From: JAJPKK01 sp963787675
GTDB taxonomy: Bacteria > Pseudomonadota > Alphaproteobacteria > Rhizobiales > Xanthobacteraceae
DNA length: 64,000 nucleotides
Assembly: GCA_963787675.1 (NCBI GenBank)
Contig: CAWBDV010000007.1
Location: 1,116,001 to 1,180,000 of the forward strand
Reading direction: 5' to 3'
Shown here: in pieces, positions 53,792 through 62,061 of the stretch
How positions within the stretch are numbered: position 1 is the first letter of the stretch
Layout: each line of letters begins with the position of its first letter
Translations under genes and position numbers: made by a program
Notes under the pieces: model-generated
What the model was told of the DNA's origin: nothing
Database searches by the model: none
The model's input: the letters and a program-made list of their open reading frames with translations, nothing else

Positions 53792-55210
53792 CTAGGCAGC
53801 GCGGACCGTATTGAGGAACTTGGCTACTTCGACCTTGAGCCTATTGCTCTCGTTGGCGAGCGATTGGGCCGACGTTAGTACCTGGGTGGAGGCCGCGCCG
53901 GTCTCGCTGGCGCCGCGGTTCACGTCGGTGATGTTGGTCGCCACCTGGGCGGTGCCTTTCGCGGCCTCGCCGACGTTACGGGCGATTTCCTGGGTGGCCG
54001 CGCCCTGTTCCTCGACAGCTGCCGCGATGGTCGAGGAAATCTCGGCGATATGTCCGATGGTCCCGCCTATCTCCTTAATTGCCTTCACCGACTCCTCGGT
54101 CGCCGTCTGCATGCCACCGATCTGCGAGCTGATCTCTTCGGTCGCCTTGGCGGTCTGGCCGGCGAGTGCCTTGACCTCCGATGCAACCACGGCGAAGCCT
54201 CTGCCAGCTTCGCCGGCGCGGGCTGCTTCGATGGTGGCATTGAGCGCGAGCAAGTTGGTCTGCTCGGCCACCGACGTGATCAGCTTGACCACATCGCCGA
54301 TGCGTTGTGCCGCTTTCGATAGGTCATTGATGCGCGAATCGGTCTGTTGGGCCTGTTTGACGGCTTCGGTCGCGATCTTGCTGGACTGCTGTACCTGCCG
54401 GCTGATCTCGGAGATCGAAGAACTCATCTCCTCGGTGGCGGAGGCAATCGAATTTACATTGGTGGAGGCTTCCTCCGACGCTGAAGCCACTACCGTCGAG
54501 AGCTGCTGGGTGGTCTCGGCGGTCTTGCTCAGGGTATTTGCCGAGGCTTCGAGTTCGGTGGAGGCGGACGATACGGTCTCGATGATAGTCCCGACGGCGG
54601 CTTCGAATTCGTCGGCAAGCTTGCGCATCGCCGCCTTGCGTTCGACCTCGGCTTTCGCTTCAGCCGCCTTCTTTTCGGCCTCCGCCTTCGCTTCAGCAGC
54701 TTTGCGGTCCGCTTCGGCGCGCTCCAGATACACCGAGATGGCGTAGTCCATGTCGAGCAGCGCCGCCTTCACCAGCGCGTTCTGCAGGGCAGCCTTCTTT
54801 TCCCGAGTCGCCTTGCCGCCGAACCAGCCTTCCGCCATGCCGGTTTCAATCGCGCGCAACAGTCCCGCGATGATGAAGCCGTAGCCGCCGATATACCAGC
54901 GCGGTTCAAGCCCGATCCGATTGTGCGTCTCGCCGATCTTGGTAACGGCGCGCACATAGTTGTCGTCGAAAGTTGCCGATGCGATCACGGCCCAATGTCT
55001 AAGCTGGGCCTGTTTCGCCTGGCCCATGTGCGCTTGGCTGGAGAAATGCCGTGCCGTTTCTGGGAACAGGGAAACTTGCGCATAAAATACGTCGAGAACG
55101 CCGGGAAGCTCTTTCGCGATCAGGGGTTGCAGTTCGCGCAACGCCGCGCGGGTCTCTTCATCCATGCGAATGAAAGCGAGCCGGGACGCTATCGAATTAT
55201 CGGTGCTCAT
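53792..55210 (-). CDS. Globin-coupled methyl-accepting chemotaxis protein
   Basis: Soluble oxygen-sensing chemoreceptor of 472 residues. Residues 10-160 are a protoglobin-type heme domain with the proximal His H96 in GETHNRIGLEPRWYIGGYGF. Residues 165-200 are an Ala/Glu/Lys coiled coil (RKAAEAKAEAEKKAAEAKAE). Residues 230-470 are the methyl-accepting signalling domain with the hairpin tip EQTNLLALNATIEAARAGEA then GRGFAVVASEVKALAGQTAK. No transmembrane segment is seen. The ATG at 55210 has GGGGGA upstream; an ATG at 55228 is in frame but has no RBS. It probably relays oxygen to CheA/CheW encoded elsewhere. Confidence 0.95.
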   Translation of the reverse strand: MSTDNSIASRLAFIRMDEETRAALRELQPLIAKELPGVLDVFYAQVSLFPETARHFSSQAHMGQAKQAQLRHWAVIASATFDDNYVRAVTKIGETHNRIGLEPRWYIGGYGFIIAGLLRAIETGMAEGWFGGKATREKKAALQNALVKAALLDMDYAISVYLERAEADRKAAEAKAEAEKKAAEAKAEVERKAAMRKLADEFEAAVGTIIETVSSASTELEASANTLSKTAETTQQLSTVVASASEEASTNVNSIASATEEMSSSISEISRQVQQSSKIATEAVKQAQQTDSRINDLSKAAQRIGDVVKLITSVAEQTNLLALNATIEAARAGEAGRGFAVVASEVKALAGQTAKATEEISSQIGGMQTATEESVKAIKEIGGTIGHIAEISSTIAAAVEEQGAATQEIARNVGEAAKGTAQVATNITDVNRGASETGAASTQVLTSAQSLANESNRLKVEVAKFLNTVRAA

Positions 55211-55632
55211 GTGGTGCTTTTCCCCCATGTGGCTGGAAATCAATTGGTAATGATTTCCAAAGACCTGCTGCTTGCACGGTAAGGAGGCGGCACCTCTCTG
55301 CGAGAGTGGAGCGGGTCTGATCCCACTTCGAATCACGCCTCCGCGATACAATCCTCAGAATTCACTGGAGCCCTCAAATTAAATCTAATCCCCAGAGCGC
55401 ATTCATTATTCCAAAAGTGCGGTAATTCGCACGAGTCTGCTGAATGACTGCGCAGTGGCTCAAATGCGACGGTTGTTGGGCTCAGTTCAGAAAGCGATCC
55501 GCAACCATTTAGTGCATTCATGAAAAAAACCGTTGACGATGATTGGACTTACCACTTGCCCACTCTATCATTAGAATGTGTTTAGCTGATTCGCAGAATT
55601 GCGCGACCTATCTTTCTACGCGCAGGGCATTG
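55211..55632. other. Divergent promoter region
   Basis: About 420 AT-richer bases between the chemoreceptor and the AraC regulator. No operator was recognised. Confidence 0.45.
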
Positions 55633-56643
55633 ATGATCGACCACTTGTCGCCGATTCCACTACGGCGATTTCCAATCGTTGGCACCAACAGCCCCGACGA
55701 AATACGGGATGTTCTCGTCAATATTTTTGGTGCGCGCGATTTCGACGTGCATGGACAACGGGAGAAATTCCGGGCGACTTTGAGTTTTGCCCGGCTAAAG
55801 AATCTCGGCCTCGCTTTCAGTAGCTACTCGGCCGCGGTCCACCTTGCGTTTCCACCGTCCCGCGAAGTGAAGCAGCAATTTGCGATGCGTGGGAGCGGGC
55901 AAATAACGTTCGGCCGTTCGCTATTCCACATCAGCGCCAATGAAACATGCGCTTTGCCGGCGGATACGGAAACAACCGTCGATTTGGGAGAGAATCATGC
56001 CCAGTTCGTTTTGAGATTTGATGCCCGCGCGTTGCAGACCAAGCTCGCGACGTTGGTTGACAGGCCGGCAATTGGAAACATTGAATTTCTCCCGCCCGAT
56101 ACTTCTGAGAACCCCCGGGTGCAGCGTTTACGCCGCCTGGTTAGCATTCTTGCCAGCGAGCTGGATTGCGAGGAAGGCGACACACCCGATCTAGCACTTG
56201 TGGAATTCGAGCAAGTATTGATGATATCGTTTTTGACCGCCAACGCGCACAATTACAGTCATTTGCTAGAGGACCGCTCGCCCAGCGCCGCACCGTGGCA
56301 GGTTCGCGTCGTCGAAGAGTACCTCGCCGCACACTGGAGCCGGCCGATCACGATTGAGGCGCTGGCGGAAGCAACTGGTGTGGGTATCCGCAGCATGTTC
56401 AAGACATTCAGGGACGCGCGCGGCTGTTCGCCGATGTCCTTCCTCAAGCACACGCGGCTACAGCACGCGAGACGCATGCTGCAGGCGTCGGATGAGGGGA
56501 CCTCGGTCACCGGGGTCGGCTTTTCTTGCGGTTTCAACAGCCTCGGCCACTTCGCGCGCGAATACCGCGAAGCATTCAGCGAGCTGCCGTCGGCGACGCT
56601 CGCCAGAGCAAGAGGCACGCGGCGGTCCAGAGCGTCGAGCTAG
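55633..56643 (+). CDS. AraC-family transcription regulator
   Basis: About 336 residues. The N-terminal half (DVHGQREKFRATLSFARLKN, FAMRGSGQITFGRSLFHISA) matches the AraC_binding_2 cupin-like domain. The C-terminal 100 residues carry the two HTH motifs of AraC: ITIEALAEATGVGIRSMFKT then FRDARGCSPMSFLKHTRLQH and VGFSCGFNSLGHFAREYREA. The ATG at 55633 has GCAGGGC before it; TTG 55543 and ATG 55576 are also in frame. It may act on itself or on the divergent chemoreceptor. The ligand is unknown. Confidence 0.9.
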   Translation: MIDHLSPIPLRRFPIVGTNSPDEIRDVLVNIFGARDFDVHGQREKFRATLSFARLKNLGLAFSSYSAAVHLAFPPSREVKQQFAMRGSGQITFGRSLFHISANETCALPADTETTVDLGENHAQFVLRFDARALQTKLATLVDRPAIGNIEFLPPDTSENPRVQRLRRLVSILASELDCEEGDTPDLALVEFEQVLMISFLTANAHNYSHLLEDRSPSAAPWQVRVVEEYLAAHWSRPITIEALAEATGVGIRSMFKTFRDARGCSPMSFLKHTRLQHARRMLQASDEGTSVTGVGFSCGFNSLGHFAREYREAFSELPSATLARARGTRRSRASS

Positions 56644-56656
56644 CCGGCACTTAACT

Positions 56657-57028
56657 TCAGGCCGTCTTGCGCGGACGGCCGCGCTTCTTTGCGCCGATGG
56701 CGAAATCTTCGAGCTTCTTGCCCGACTTGAGTGCAGCGGCGAGCCAGCGGGGTTTCAGTCCGCGGCCGGCCCAGGTCTCCGACGGGTTGTCGGGATTGCG
56801 ATACTTTGGGGCAACGGTGGTACCTCTAAGCGAATTGCTGCTGCCAGGCGGGCGGCCGCGGCGTCCAGGGGCACGTGCATGTCCATTACCGAGGCGGGAG
56901 AGCTGGGTGAGTTTGGCTTCAAGGTCCCGGCGCTCCTCGACCACTTTCGCGCTGAGCGCGGCCTCTACCTCCGCTTGTAGCTTTGAGAGTTTTTCAATCG
57001 ACATTGACTTGAGGGGCAGGGCTGCCAT
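56657..57028 (-). CDS. H-NS family nucleoid-associated protein
   Basis: A 123-residue H-NS/MvaT-like DNA-bridging protein. It has an N-terminal coiled coil (EKLSKLQAEVEAALSAKVVE), a linker with an AT-hook-like RRGRPPGS, and the C-terminal H-NS core YRNPDNPSETWAGRGLKPRW. A second basic hook, KKRGRPRK, is at the very end. The ATG at 57028 follows AAAAGGATCG. Such proteins silence horizontally acquired AT-rich DNA, which fits a genome segment full of foreign pieces. It converges on the AraC gene with 13 bases between the stops. Confidence 0.9.
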   Translation of the reverse strand: MAALPLKSMSIEKLSKLQAEVEAALSAKVVEERRDLEAKLTQLSRLGNGHARAPGRRGRPPGSSNSLRGTTVAPKYRNPDNPSETWAGRGLKPRWLAAALKSGKKLEDFAIGAKKRGRPRKTA

Positions 57029-57206
57029 CGCTTCGATCCTTTTGAAAATGAGAATCATGCGGTATTGCAGGAATTGGAGAATGTAAAGAGGGCTATTGCA
57101 AGAACGGAAACCGGTTATCAACCGGTAGGGATAAAGCGGACGCTGAGTTTGCGTGGATGAAATAAGCCCGCTTCGGTGGAGCGTGGCGCTGGCGGCGTCA
57201 AAGAGA

Positions 57207-57290
57207 ATAAGCCCGCTCTCCGAAAGAGCGGGCAGTGCCTGCGGCACAGTTTTAAGTGCAGGTTGCAGGTGCACTTGACAGAGATTTCCT
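57207..57290 (-). terminator. Terminator with attached 3' repeat, copy 1
   Basis: On the minus strand GCCCGCTCTTTCGG / AGAGCGGGC then a T-rich tract (57211-57233 plus flank) follows the GGDEF gene. The 50 bases before it (GGGCAGTGCCTGCGGCACAG on the plus strand) recur at 58725 and 59335. Confidence 0.7.
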
Positions 57291-57295
57291 GACCA

Positions 57296-58484
57296 TCAGG
57301 CTATGCGGATGACTGTCGGCACCGCGCGCTCGGGATCTTGGTGAGCGCGCTCCACTCGATTGCGGCCGGCGGCCTTAGCGCAATACAACGCCTTATCGGA
57401 CGATTCTAGCAAGCCACTTAATGTACAGCCCGGCGGATTAGCGCTTGCTGCAATGCCGCCACTGACCGTCGCGTTGACAGGATACCCCTTGACGAAACGG
57501 CCGGCCACCGCGAAGGAGGCGCGAATACGATCGGCGCGTACCGCAGCTGCTTCGATGCCTGCTCCTGCTATCACCACCGCGAATTCCTCACCCCCTATTC
57601 GGCCAAATACTTCGTTTGGCCGAAGCACGTCGAGAGCCACTTCGCAAAACGTTTTTATAACGTCGTCACCCACCGCATGGCCGTGCGTATCATTTATGCT
57701 CTTGAAGCGGTCTAGGCCGAACACCATCACAGATATCGGCGCATTGTCGCGCCTGCATCGCTCCAGGATTCGCTCAGCGCCCTCCAAGAATGCGGATCGG
57801 TTCGCGATGCCAGTCAGCGAATCAATAGTTGCAGCCGCTCGAACTCGCTGCCTCACTTCGTTCCCTCACTAAGGAAAGCAAGAATACGGCGGTGCCAACA
57901 AAAAAGATGATGCTTTCAAAATGGATCAAGCCGAACAGGCTCATCACGGACGGAACCTGATCCTTACCGATAGCCCCGTTGAAGAAGCTGTACATGCCGA
58001 TCGTTAGGGTTGCGGCATGCACGGTCGTGAGGACGATCAACGGTCCGCGCGCGGGCAGTCGGTCGGCTCTGCCGAGCCACAAACCGATTGCGACGGAAGC
58101 GATATAGACCGCGCACGCGGCGGGGGCGGCCGCGCCGGCGATGCGCTCTAAACCCGGGGCGAAATTCGCGATGGCTGCTACGACCATTCCGAGAAACACG
58201 ATGGACAGCGGTGCGGTCTTGCCTTCGAAATTCCGCGCGGCCCTCCATACCAATCCCTGTGAGAGGGGCATGAGGACCACACCGAGAACGGGCCTCGAAG
58301 GTAGATGGAGTGCCGCTCCCATCATCAGCAAAAAAATGCCAAACGCCGCGATAATGTTCGATAGTCCCCATATACCCAGCGCTGCCGCATTTCGGTTCTG
58401 CAACCACGCAGAGAGCAAGACGGCTCCGGCGCACGCCCCGACGAAGCTTCCCATCGCCATTAGTGTCGGTATATCGAGTTGCAT
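57296..58484 (-). pseudogene. Membrane-anchored diguanylate cyclase (GGDEF), frameshifted
   Basis: Synthesises cyclic di-GMP if intact. The first frame (ATG 58484) encodes six or so transmembrane helices (MGSFVGACAGAVLLSAWLQN onwards) to FLLSLVRER. Near 57850 the frame changes and continues VRQRVRAAATIDSLTGIANR with the GGDEF domain: FGLDRFKSINDTHGHAVGDD and FGRIGGEEFAVVIAGAG. The active-site GGEEF is intact. The inhibitory-site position reads RPNE instead of RxxD, so feedback control may be weak. A separate GTG start at 57856 for the second part is possible, but homologues are single proteins. Confidence 0.87.
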
Positions 58485-58842
58485 GACTCAAAGACGTAAT
58501 CGGGCTGGCCGTGCCAACAAACGGCCGACGATTTGGCTCGGTCGTATTTCATGACGATTGAGTTAAGAAGAGGTGGTTGATGGAATAAAATGTTATCTCT
58601 AATTGTGCGTTCGACGCCGCGAGGGGAGAGAGCGGGAGACGACGTTTGCATCGACGAAATGAGCGCCGCCCTGATGGCGCGATTTCTAGGAAGAAAAATA
58701 AAGCCCGCTCTTTGGGAGAGCGGGCAGTGCCTGCGGCGCAGGTTTAGGTGAGCTTGACAAAGTGGGGATTTCGTTGCGCTACCCAGAATACATTCACCGC
58801 TGAGCGACGGTAGTAGCGGCGGCGATCGTTGGCGTCGCGAAG
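58485..58842. other. Intergenic region with terminator repeat
   Basis: About 360 bases. Apart from the terminator repeat at 58691-58790 and the promoter region of the GGDEF gene, nothing was recognised. Confidence 0.45.
58691..58790 (-). terminator. Terminator with attached 3' repeat, copy 2
   Basis: Minus-strand hairpin GCCCGCTCTCCC / AGAGCGGGC followed by TTTATTTTT (58691-58725). The next 60 bases (GGGCAGTGCCTGCGGCGCAG, GTTTAGGTGAGCTTGACAAA) are nearly identical to copy 3 at 59331. It ends the SnoaL-like gene. Confidence 0.75.
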
Positions 58843-59259
58843 CTAAGAAGTCTTGAGAACGCCGAGCTGCTTGAGAAAACCCAGCAAATCAAATTCGGTC
58901 CACTGTTCGGCGATCTTGCCCTCTGCTATGCGGTAGATGAGCATGCCCGAATAGACAACTTGCTTTCGCGTCGGCGGCATTCCCCGGAAGCCGCCCAAGT
59001 GAGTGCCCTGAAAGCGGTAGCGCACCGCAACGTTATCGCCCTCCGCAATCTGGTCGAGAACAGCAAAATGCAGGTCTGGAAAGGCCGCACGGAGAGCCTT
59101 GATAAACTGCCGGTTCTCTTCGGGTCCATGGAGCTCCCTGCCGGGATCGTGGCGCACAAAATCCGGCGCAAAGAGTTCGTCAATTCGTTTTAGGTCTCCT
59201 TGATGCCAGACCTCGTCCCATACCCGATCGGCCAGGAGCTTATTGTTCGCTGTCGACAT
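58843..59259 (-). CDS. SnoaL-like ester-cyclase-fold protein
   Basis: A 138-residue NTF2-fold protein of the SnoaL-like family: DEVWHQGDLKRIDELFAPDF, VRHDPGRELHGPEENRQFIK, FPDLHFAVLDQIAEGDNVAV and IAEQWTEFDLLGFLKQLGVL. Members include polyketide cyclases, but most single ones have no known reaction. The ATG at 59259 is favoured by family length; 59274 is in frame. Confidence 0.88.
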   Translation of the reverse strand: MSTANNKLLADRVWDEVWHQGDLKRIDELFAPDFVRHDPGRELHGPEENRQFIKALRAAFPDLHFAVLDQIAEGDNVAVRYRFQGTHLGGFRGMPPTRKQVVYSGMLIYRIAEGKIAEQWTEFDLLGFLKQLGVLKTS

Positions 59260-59307
59260 AGCTTCATATAGCATAAATTTCTGCGCCTGCCCATCAAAAC
59301 GGGTGGT

Positions 59308-59395
59308 AAAAAGCCCACCTCAGGGGGAGGCGGGCAGTGCCTACGGCACAGGTTTAGGTGAGCTTGACAAAGTGCGGATTTCGTTTCGCCTCAGT
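59308..59395 (-). terminator. Terminator with attached 3' repeat, copy 3
   Basis: Minus-strand hairpin (GCCCGCCTCCCCC / AGGTGGGC, one mismatch) followed by TTTTTACC, then the shared block GTTTAGGTGAGCTTGACAAA and GTGCGGATTTCGTTTCGC on the plus strand. It ends the Gly/Tyr-rich gene B. Confidence 0.7.
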
Positions 59396-59406
59396 TAGAG
59401 CGACAG

Positions 59407-59748
59407 CTATCTGCCCATGCCGCCGAACGAGCCGGCATCGGAGCCGGTGCGGCGCTGGCCGTTTGAGTCCATGGAGCTATAACCCGGGTCTCCATAGTAG
59501 CCCGCGCCGCCGCCGTGAATGTTGCCGTAGCTTCGATAGGAGGGAGCGTCGTATCCACCATAGCTCCCCGAGTAAGGGGCGGGACGGTAGTACCCGTAAG
59601 ACTGCGGAGCGTAGTAGTAGGAGCGCGGATAGCTGTCGCCGTAGTATCGGTACTGGGCATGGGCCGATGTTGCCAGGATCGGAGATGCTGCGGCGCACAT
59701 CGTCACGAATACGAACGCGCAACGCATGATTCTTAAAGTCATCGCCAT
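59407..59748 (-). CDS. Small secreted Gly/Tyr-rich protein, paralogue B
   Basis: A 113-residue exported protein. The signal peptide MAMTLRIMRCAFVFVTMCAA leads to AHAQ, then YRYYGDSYPRSYYYAPQSYG, a Tyr/Gly/Ser linker and the family block YSSMDSNGQRRTGSDAG. It lies 67 bases downstream of paralogue C in the same orientation, and GAGGAGGAAACC precedes the ATG. Compared with A and C, the linker is longer and contains DAPSYRSYGNIHGGG. Function unknown. Confidence 0.87.
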   Translation of the reverse strand: MAMTLRIMRCAFVFVTMCAAASPILATSAHAQYRYYGDSYPRSYYYAPQSYGYYRPAPYSGSYGGYDAPSYRSYGNIHGGGAGYYGDPGYSSMDSNGQRRTGSDAGSFGGMGR

Positions 59749-59815
59749 GGTTTCCTCCTCGATGATCGGCTGTTCGGCGTCATGAAACCGAACAGCCCGC
59801 CGGATAGAGAGCCTC

Positions 59816-60127
59816 TCAGTTCCCAGGACCACCGCCGAAAGCGCCCGCGTCAGACCCCGTGCGGCGCTGGCCGTTTGAATCCATCGAGCTATAACCCGGG
59901 TTCCCATAGTAGCCCGCGCCGCCGCCAGAATAACCACCATAGCTTCCGTAAGAAGGAGCGGAACGGTAGTACCCGTAGCTTCGCGGAGCATAGTAATGGG
60001 ATCGCGGATAGTAATGGCGATAGTAGCGGTGCTGTGCCTGGGCCGAAGTTGTCAGGATCGGAGCAGAGGTTGCACATATCGTTACGACTGCAAGTGCGGA
60101 AAGCAAAACTCGTTGGGTCGTTGACAT
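59816..60127 (-). CDS. Small secreted Gly/Tyr-rich protein, paralogue C
   Basis: A 103-residue exported protein, the closest relative of paralogue A at 10547: signal MSTTQRVLLSALAVVTICAT, then HRYYRHYYPRSHYYAPRSYG and YSSMDSNGQRRTGSDAGAFG at the end. The ATG at 60127 follows GAGGAGGAAATC. The paralogue B gene is directly downstream, so B and C arose by tandem duplication, while A was copied together with its leader. Function unknown. Confidence 0.87.
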   Translation of the reverse strand: MSTTQRVLLSALAVVTICATSAPILTTSAQAQHRYYRHYYPRSHYYAPRSYGYYRSAPSYGSYGGYSGGGAGYYGNPGYSSMDSNGQRRTGSDAGAFGGGPGN

Positions 60128-60240
60128 GATTTCCTCCTCGATGATCGTTCGACGCCACCATCCGCTGGTGTCGAGTTCGACCACAAGCAGAATTTTGGTC
60201 CATCGCGCATAGATTGCAATGAGCGCGGTGTCGCAGAGCC
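60128..60240 (-). promoter_or_regulatory. Conserved leader upstream of Gly/Tyr-rich paralogue C
   Basis: Counterpart of the leader at 10440-10546. The minus strand reads TCATTGCAATCTATGCGCGA, GTGGTCG, CTCGACACCAGCGGATGG and CGAGGAGGAA in the same order and nearly the same spacing, while the bases between blocks differ. Paralogue B keeps only the last block. Confidence 0.6.
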
Positions 60241-60253
60241 GATTGCGGATACG

Positions 60254-60290
60254 AAAATAAAACCCCATTCACGTGGATGTGATGGGGCTA
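60254..60290 (-). terminator. Rho-independent terminator of the three-gene operon
   Basis: Minus strand: CCCCAT pairs with ATGGGG, followed by TTTTATTTT, 16 bases after the stop at 60306. Confidence 0.75.
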
Positions 60291-60305
60291 GAGGAAAAGA
60301 GCTTT

Positions 60306-60563
60306 TCAGCGACGAGTATCGCGGCGGCGATCGTTCGCATCGCGAACGGTCTGCTGGGCGCGTTCGGTTTCTTGCTTGGTGTCGTCCTTCGGCGGACGAA
60401 GCACTATTTTGCCGTCCAGCGGTATCGTTTGCAGGATGACGTTATAGCCCTCCCCATCTTTGTGGGGGAACGCGGCGCCGATCGGCGTCCACCAATCATC
60501 CTGGCCGTCGCCGCGCTTGGTGACGGCATAGGCGGTAAATACGGGTTGCTGCTGCGCAGCCAT
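60306..60563 (-). CDS. Conserved hypothetical protein of mobile-element operons
   Basis: An 85-residue protein: VFTAYAVTKRGDGQDDWWTP then IGAAFPHKDGEGYNVILQTI and PLDGKIVLRPPKDDTKQETE. The (W)xxIGxAFPHxDGxGxNxxLQxxPLxGKIVLR pattern is a widespread alphaproteobacterial family usually carried on plasmids and integrative elements. The ATG at 60563 has CAAAGGAGTAACC upstream, an excellent RBS. Last gene of the operon. Function unknown. Confidence 0.85.
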   Translation of the reverse strand: MAAQQQPVFTAYAVTKRGDGQDDWWTPIGAAFPHKDGEGYNVILQTIPLDGKIVLRPPKDDTKQETERAQQTVRDANDRRRDTRR

Positions 60564-60590
60564 GGGTTACTCCTTTGCTCTGGTTGCTGG

Positions 60591-60935
60591 TCAGTATTCA
60601 TCGGCGCGCATGATGGTCATCACGCGCACGGTCTTGCTCGGGTCGGCGGGATCTTCGGAGCCGCCGTCGAGGTCCGGGGCGTAATAATCGATCTTGAAAA
60701 ACCAGGTCCGGCCCTCAAGCTCGATTGCTCCGAAGTCGTGTTCGCCGTGCGGGTCGTTGTCCTTCGCGAAATTGCTGAAGGACCGAACCGCTTGGAGCAG
60801 TGCGGCATTGGCCTCAGCGGACAATTCCTGCACTGCCGGCGTCACGACGACGCGACCGCCCATGAGTGTGCTGCGGAAATTGTCGTTCAGCACCCGAATG
60901 CGGTCGGACGTGGTGGGGGAGTGAGCCTCGGTCAT
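60591..60935 (-). CDS. DUF3768-family protein
   Basis: A 114-residue protein that matches DUF3768: RIRVLNDNFRSTLMGGRVVV, FAKDNDPHGEHDFGAIELEG, FFKIDYYAPDLDGGSEDPAD and KTVRVMTIMRADEY. It is a common cargo protein of rhizobial plasmids and ICEs with no known role. The ATG overlaps the upstream stop by four bases (ATGA). Confidence 0.9.
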   Translation of the reverse strand: MTEAHSPTTSDRIRVLNDNFRSTLMGGRVVVTPAVQELSAEANAALLQAVRSFSNFAKDNDPHGEHDFGAIELEGRTWFFKIDYYAPDLDGGSEDPADPSKTVRVMTIMRADEY

Positions 60936-61360
60936 GGCTCGCTCCTTTCGGGCTTCGGAATGTCCTCGCTGCGAACGGGCGACATGTGCCGCGCGCCACA
61001 GTTAGGGCAATCGTCGTCGGACATGGCCGACCAGTCGTCGGTCCATTCATGCCCGCAACGGGCGCAGCGGTAGTGGTTGCGGAAGGTCGGCGCGGGCTCT
61101 TCGGGAGCGGGGACGGTAGGGGGTAACATTGTGCCCCGCACGCGATCGGCGATGAGCGTGAGCGCGTGCTCGATCGTAGCGGTTCGCTCCGTCGCGATCT
61201 CCTGCGTAAGGAGCTGCGGCTCTTCGTCGTCGACGGTGACCGCGGTCACTGAGACGAACACCGCGCCGTCCGCCAGGGTCGAGAGTTGGATGGTGAGATA
61301 TTCAACCGCCTTGAAGCTGACCGGGGATGCCGGCGCCAGGCGGTGTTCGCTGTCAAGCAT
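60932..61360 (-). CDS. Zinc-ribbon hypothetical protein
   Basis: A 142-residue protein with a soluble N-terminal half (VSFKAVEYLTIQLSTLADGA) and a C-terminal zinc ribbon CARCGHEWTDDWSAMSDDDC then PNCGARH. The ATG at 61360 is inferred from where the sequence becomes protein-like; the frame opens at 61432. First gene of the operon with DUF3768 and the 60306 gene. Confidence 0.7.
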   Translation of the reverse strand: MLDSEHRLAPASPVSFKAVEYLTIQLSTLADGAVFVSVTAVTVDDEEPQLLTQEIATERTATIEHALTLIADRVRGTMLPPTVPAPEEPAPTFRNHYRCARCGHEWTDDWSAMSDDDCPNCGARHMSPVRSEDIPKPERSEP

Positions 61361-61868
61361 CTGGTCACTCCGTCGTGCGTGCCGGCGCCCAAGAAATTCA
61401 GGCGGCGGCGAACACGGCGGAGCGCTCTGCAATTAAGCGTACGGCAGGGGCAGGGAACGCACAAGAATTGACAGATTGTCAGTTGCGTGCGGAGCGGCTC
61501 GATCGCAGTCTCGAACTCGTGGTAGCTCAACCGCGTGAAGCGAGAACTCGTGACCTCTACGTGCAGCGCCCCCCAGCACGATAGGAACAGATCGGAAATC
61601 TGGAACATTTCAAGAATGCGGCAGCCGTCAGGTCGGAACAGTGGCGTTCAAAAATGCGGCTCTGAGTCCTTGCGGTCGCGTAGGAGCGATCGAGTTCGCT
61701 CCTGGTGGCAATGGTTGTGGGGCCACCGCCAAGAGCGTCTCGGAATTTGCGTTTGGACCCGTTCGAAGAACCTCAATCTGGGAGCGGCGATTGCTGCGGC
61801 TTATTCCCCAAAAGCTCCCCAAAACAAGTCGAGCAAACGATTTTTCCCATCTAAGTTATTGTTTTTGC
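61361..61868. other. Gene-free stretch before tRNA-Glu with a small palindrome
   Basis: About 500 bases with no convincing gene. TGACAGATTGTCA (61469-61481) is a small inverted repeat in front of the three-gene operon and could be an operator. The part next to the tRNA has no integrase remnant that I can recognise. Confidence 0.45.
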
Positions 61869-61944
61869 TGGCGCTCCCTACGGGAATCGAACCCGTGTTT
61901 CAGCCTTGAGAGGGCCGCGTCCTAGACCGCTAGACGAAGGGAGC
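61869..61944 (-). tRNA. tRNA-Glu(CTC)
   Basis: 76 bases on the minus strand form a full cloverleaf: acceptor GCTCCCT / AGGGAGC, anticodon stem CGGCC / GGCTG with loop CTCTCAA (anticodon CTC), T-arm ACGGGTTCGATTCCCGT, and an encoded CCA end. Its 3' end faces the accessory region, so it is a potential integration site. Confidence 0.95.
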
Positions 61945-62061
61945 GTGAAATCGAGAAATCACTGGCGGATGGATCTAGCCCCGAACCCGGGGCCACGCAA
62001 GGCGAAGCTCCTGGGCGGGCGGGACGCCCGCGCTCCCGCTACTCGCTCCGGCAACTCTCGG

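Noticed and set aside
57296..57856. Separate soluble GGDEF gene starting at GTG 57856
   Set aside because: The preceding frame ends in the typical membrane-to-GGDEF linker, and a single-base shift joins them perfectly, so one broken gene is the simpler reading.
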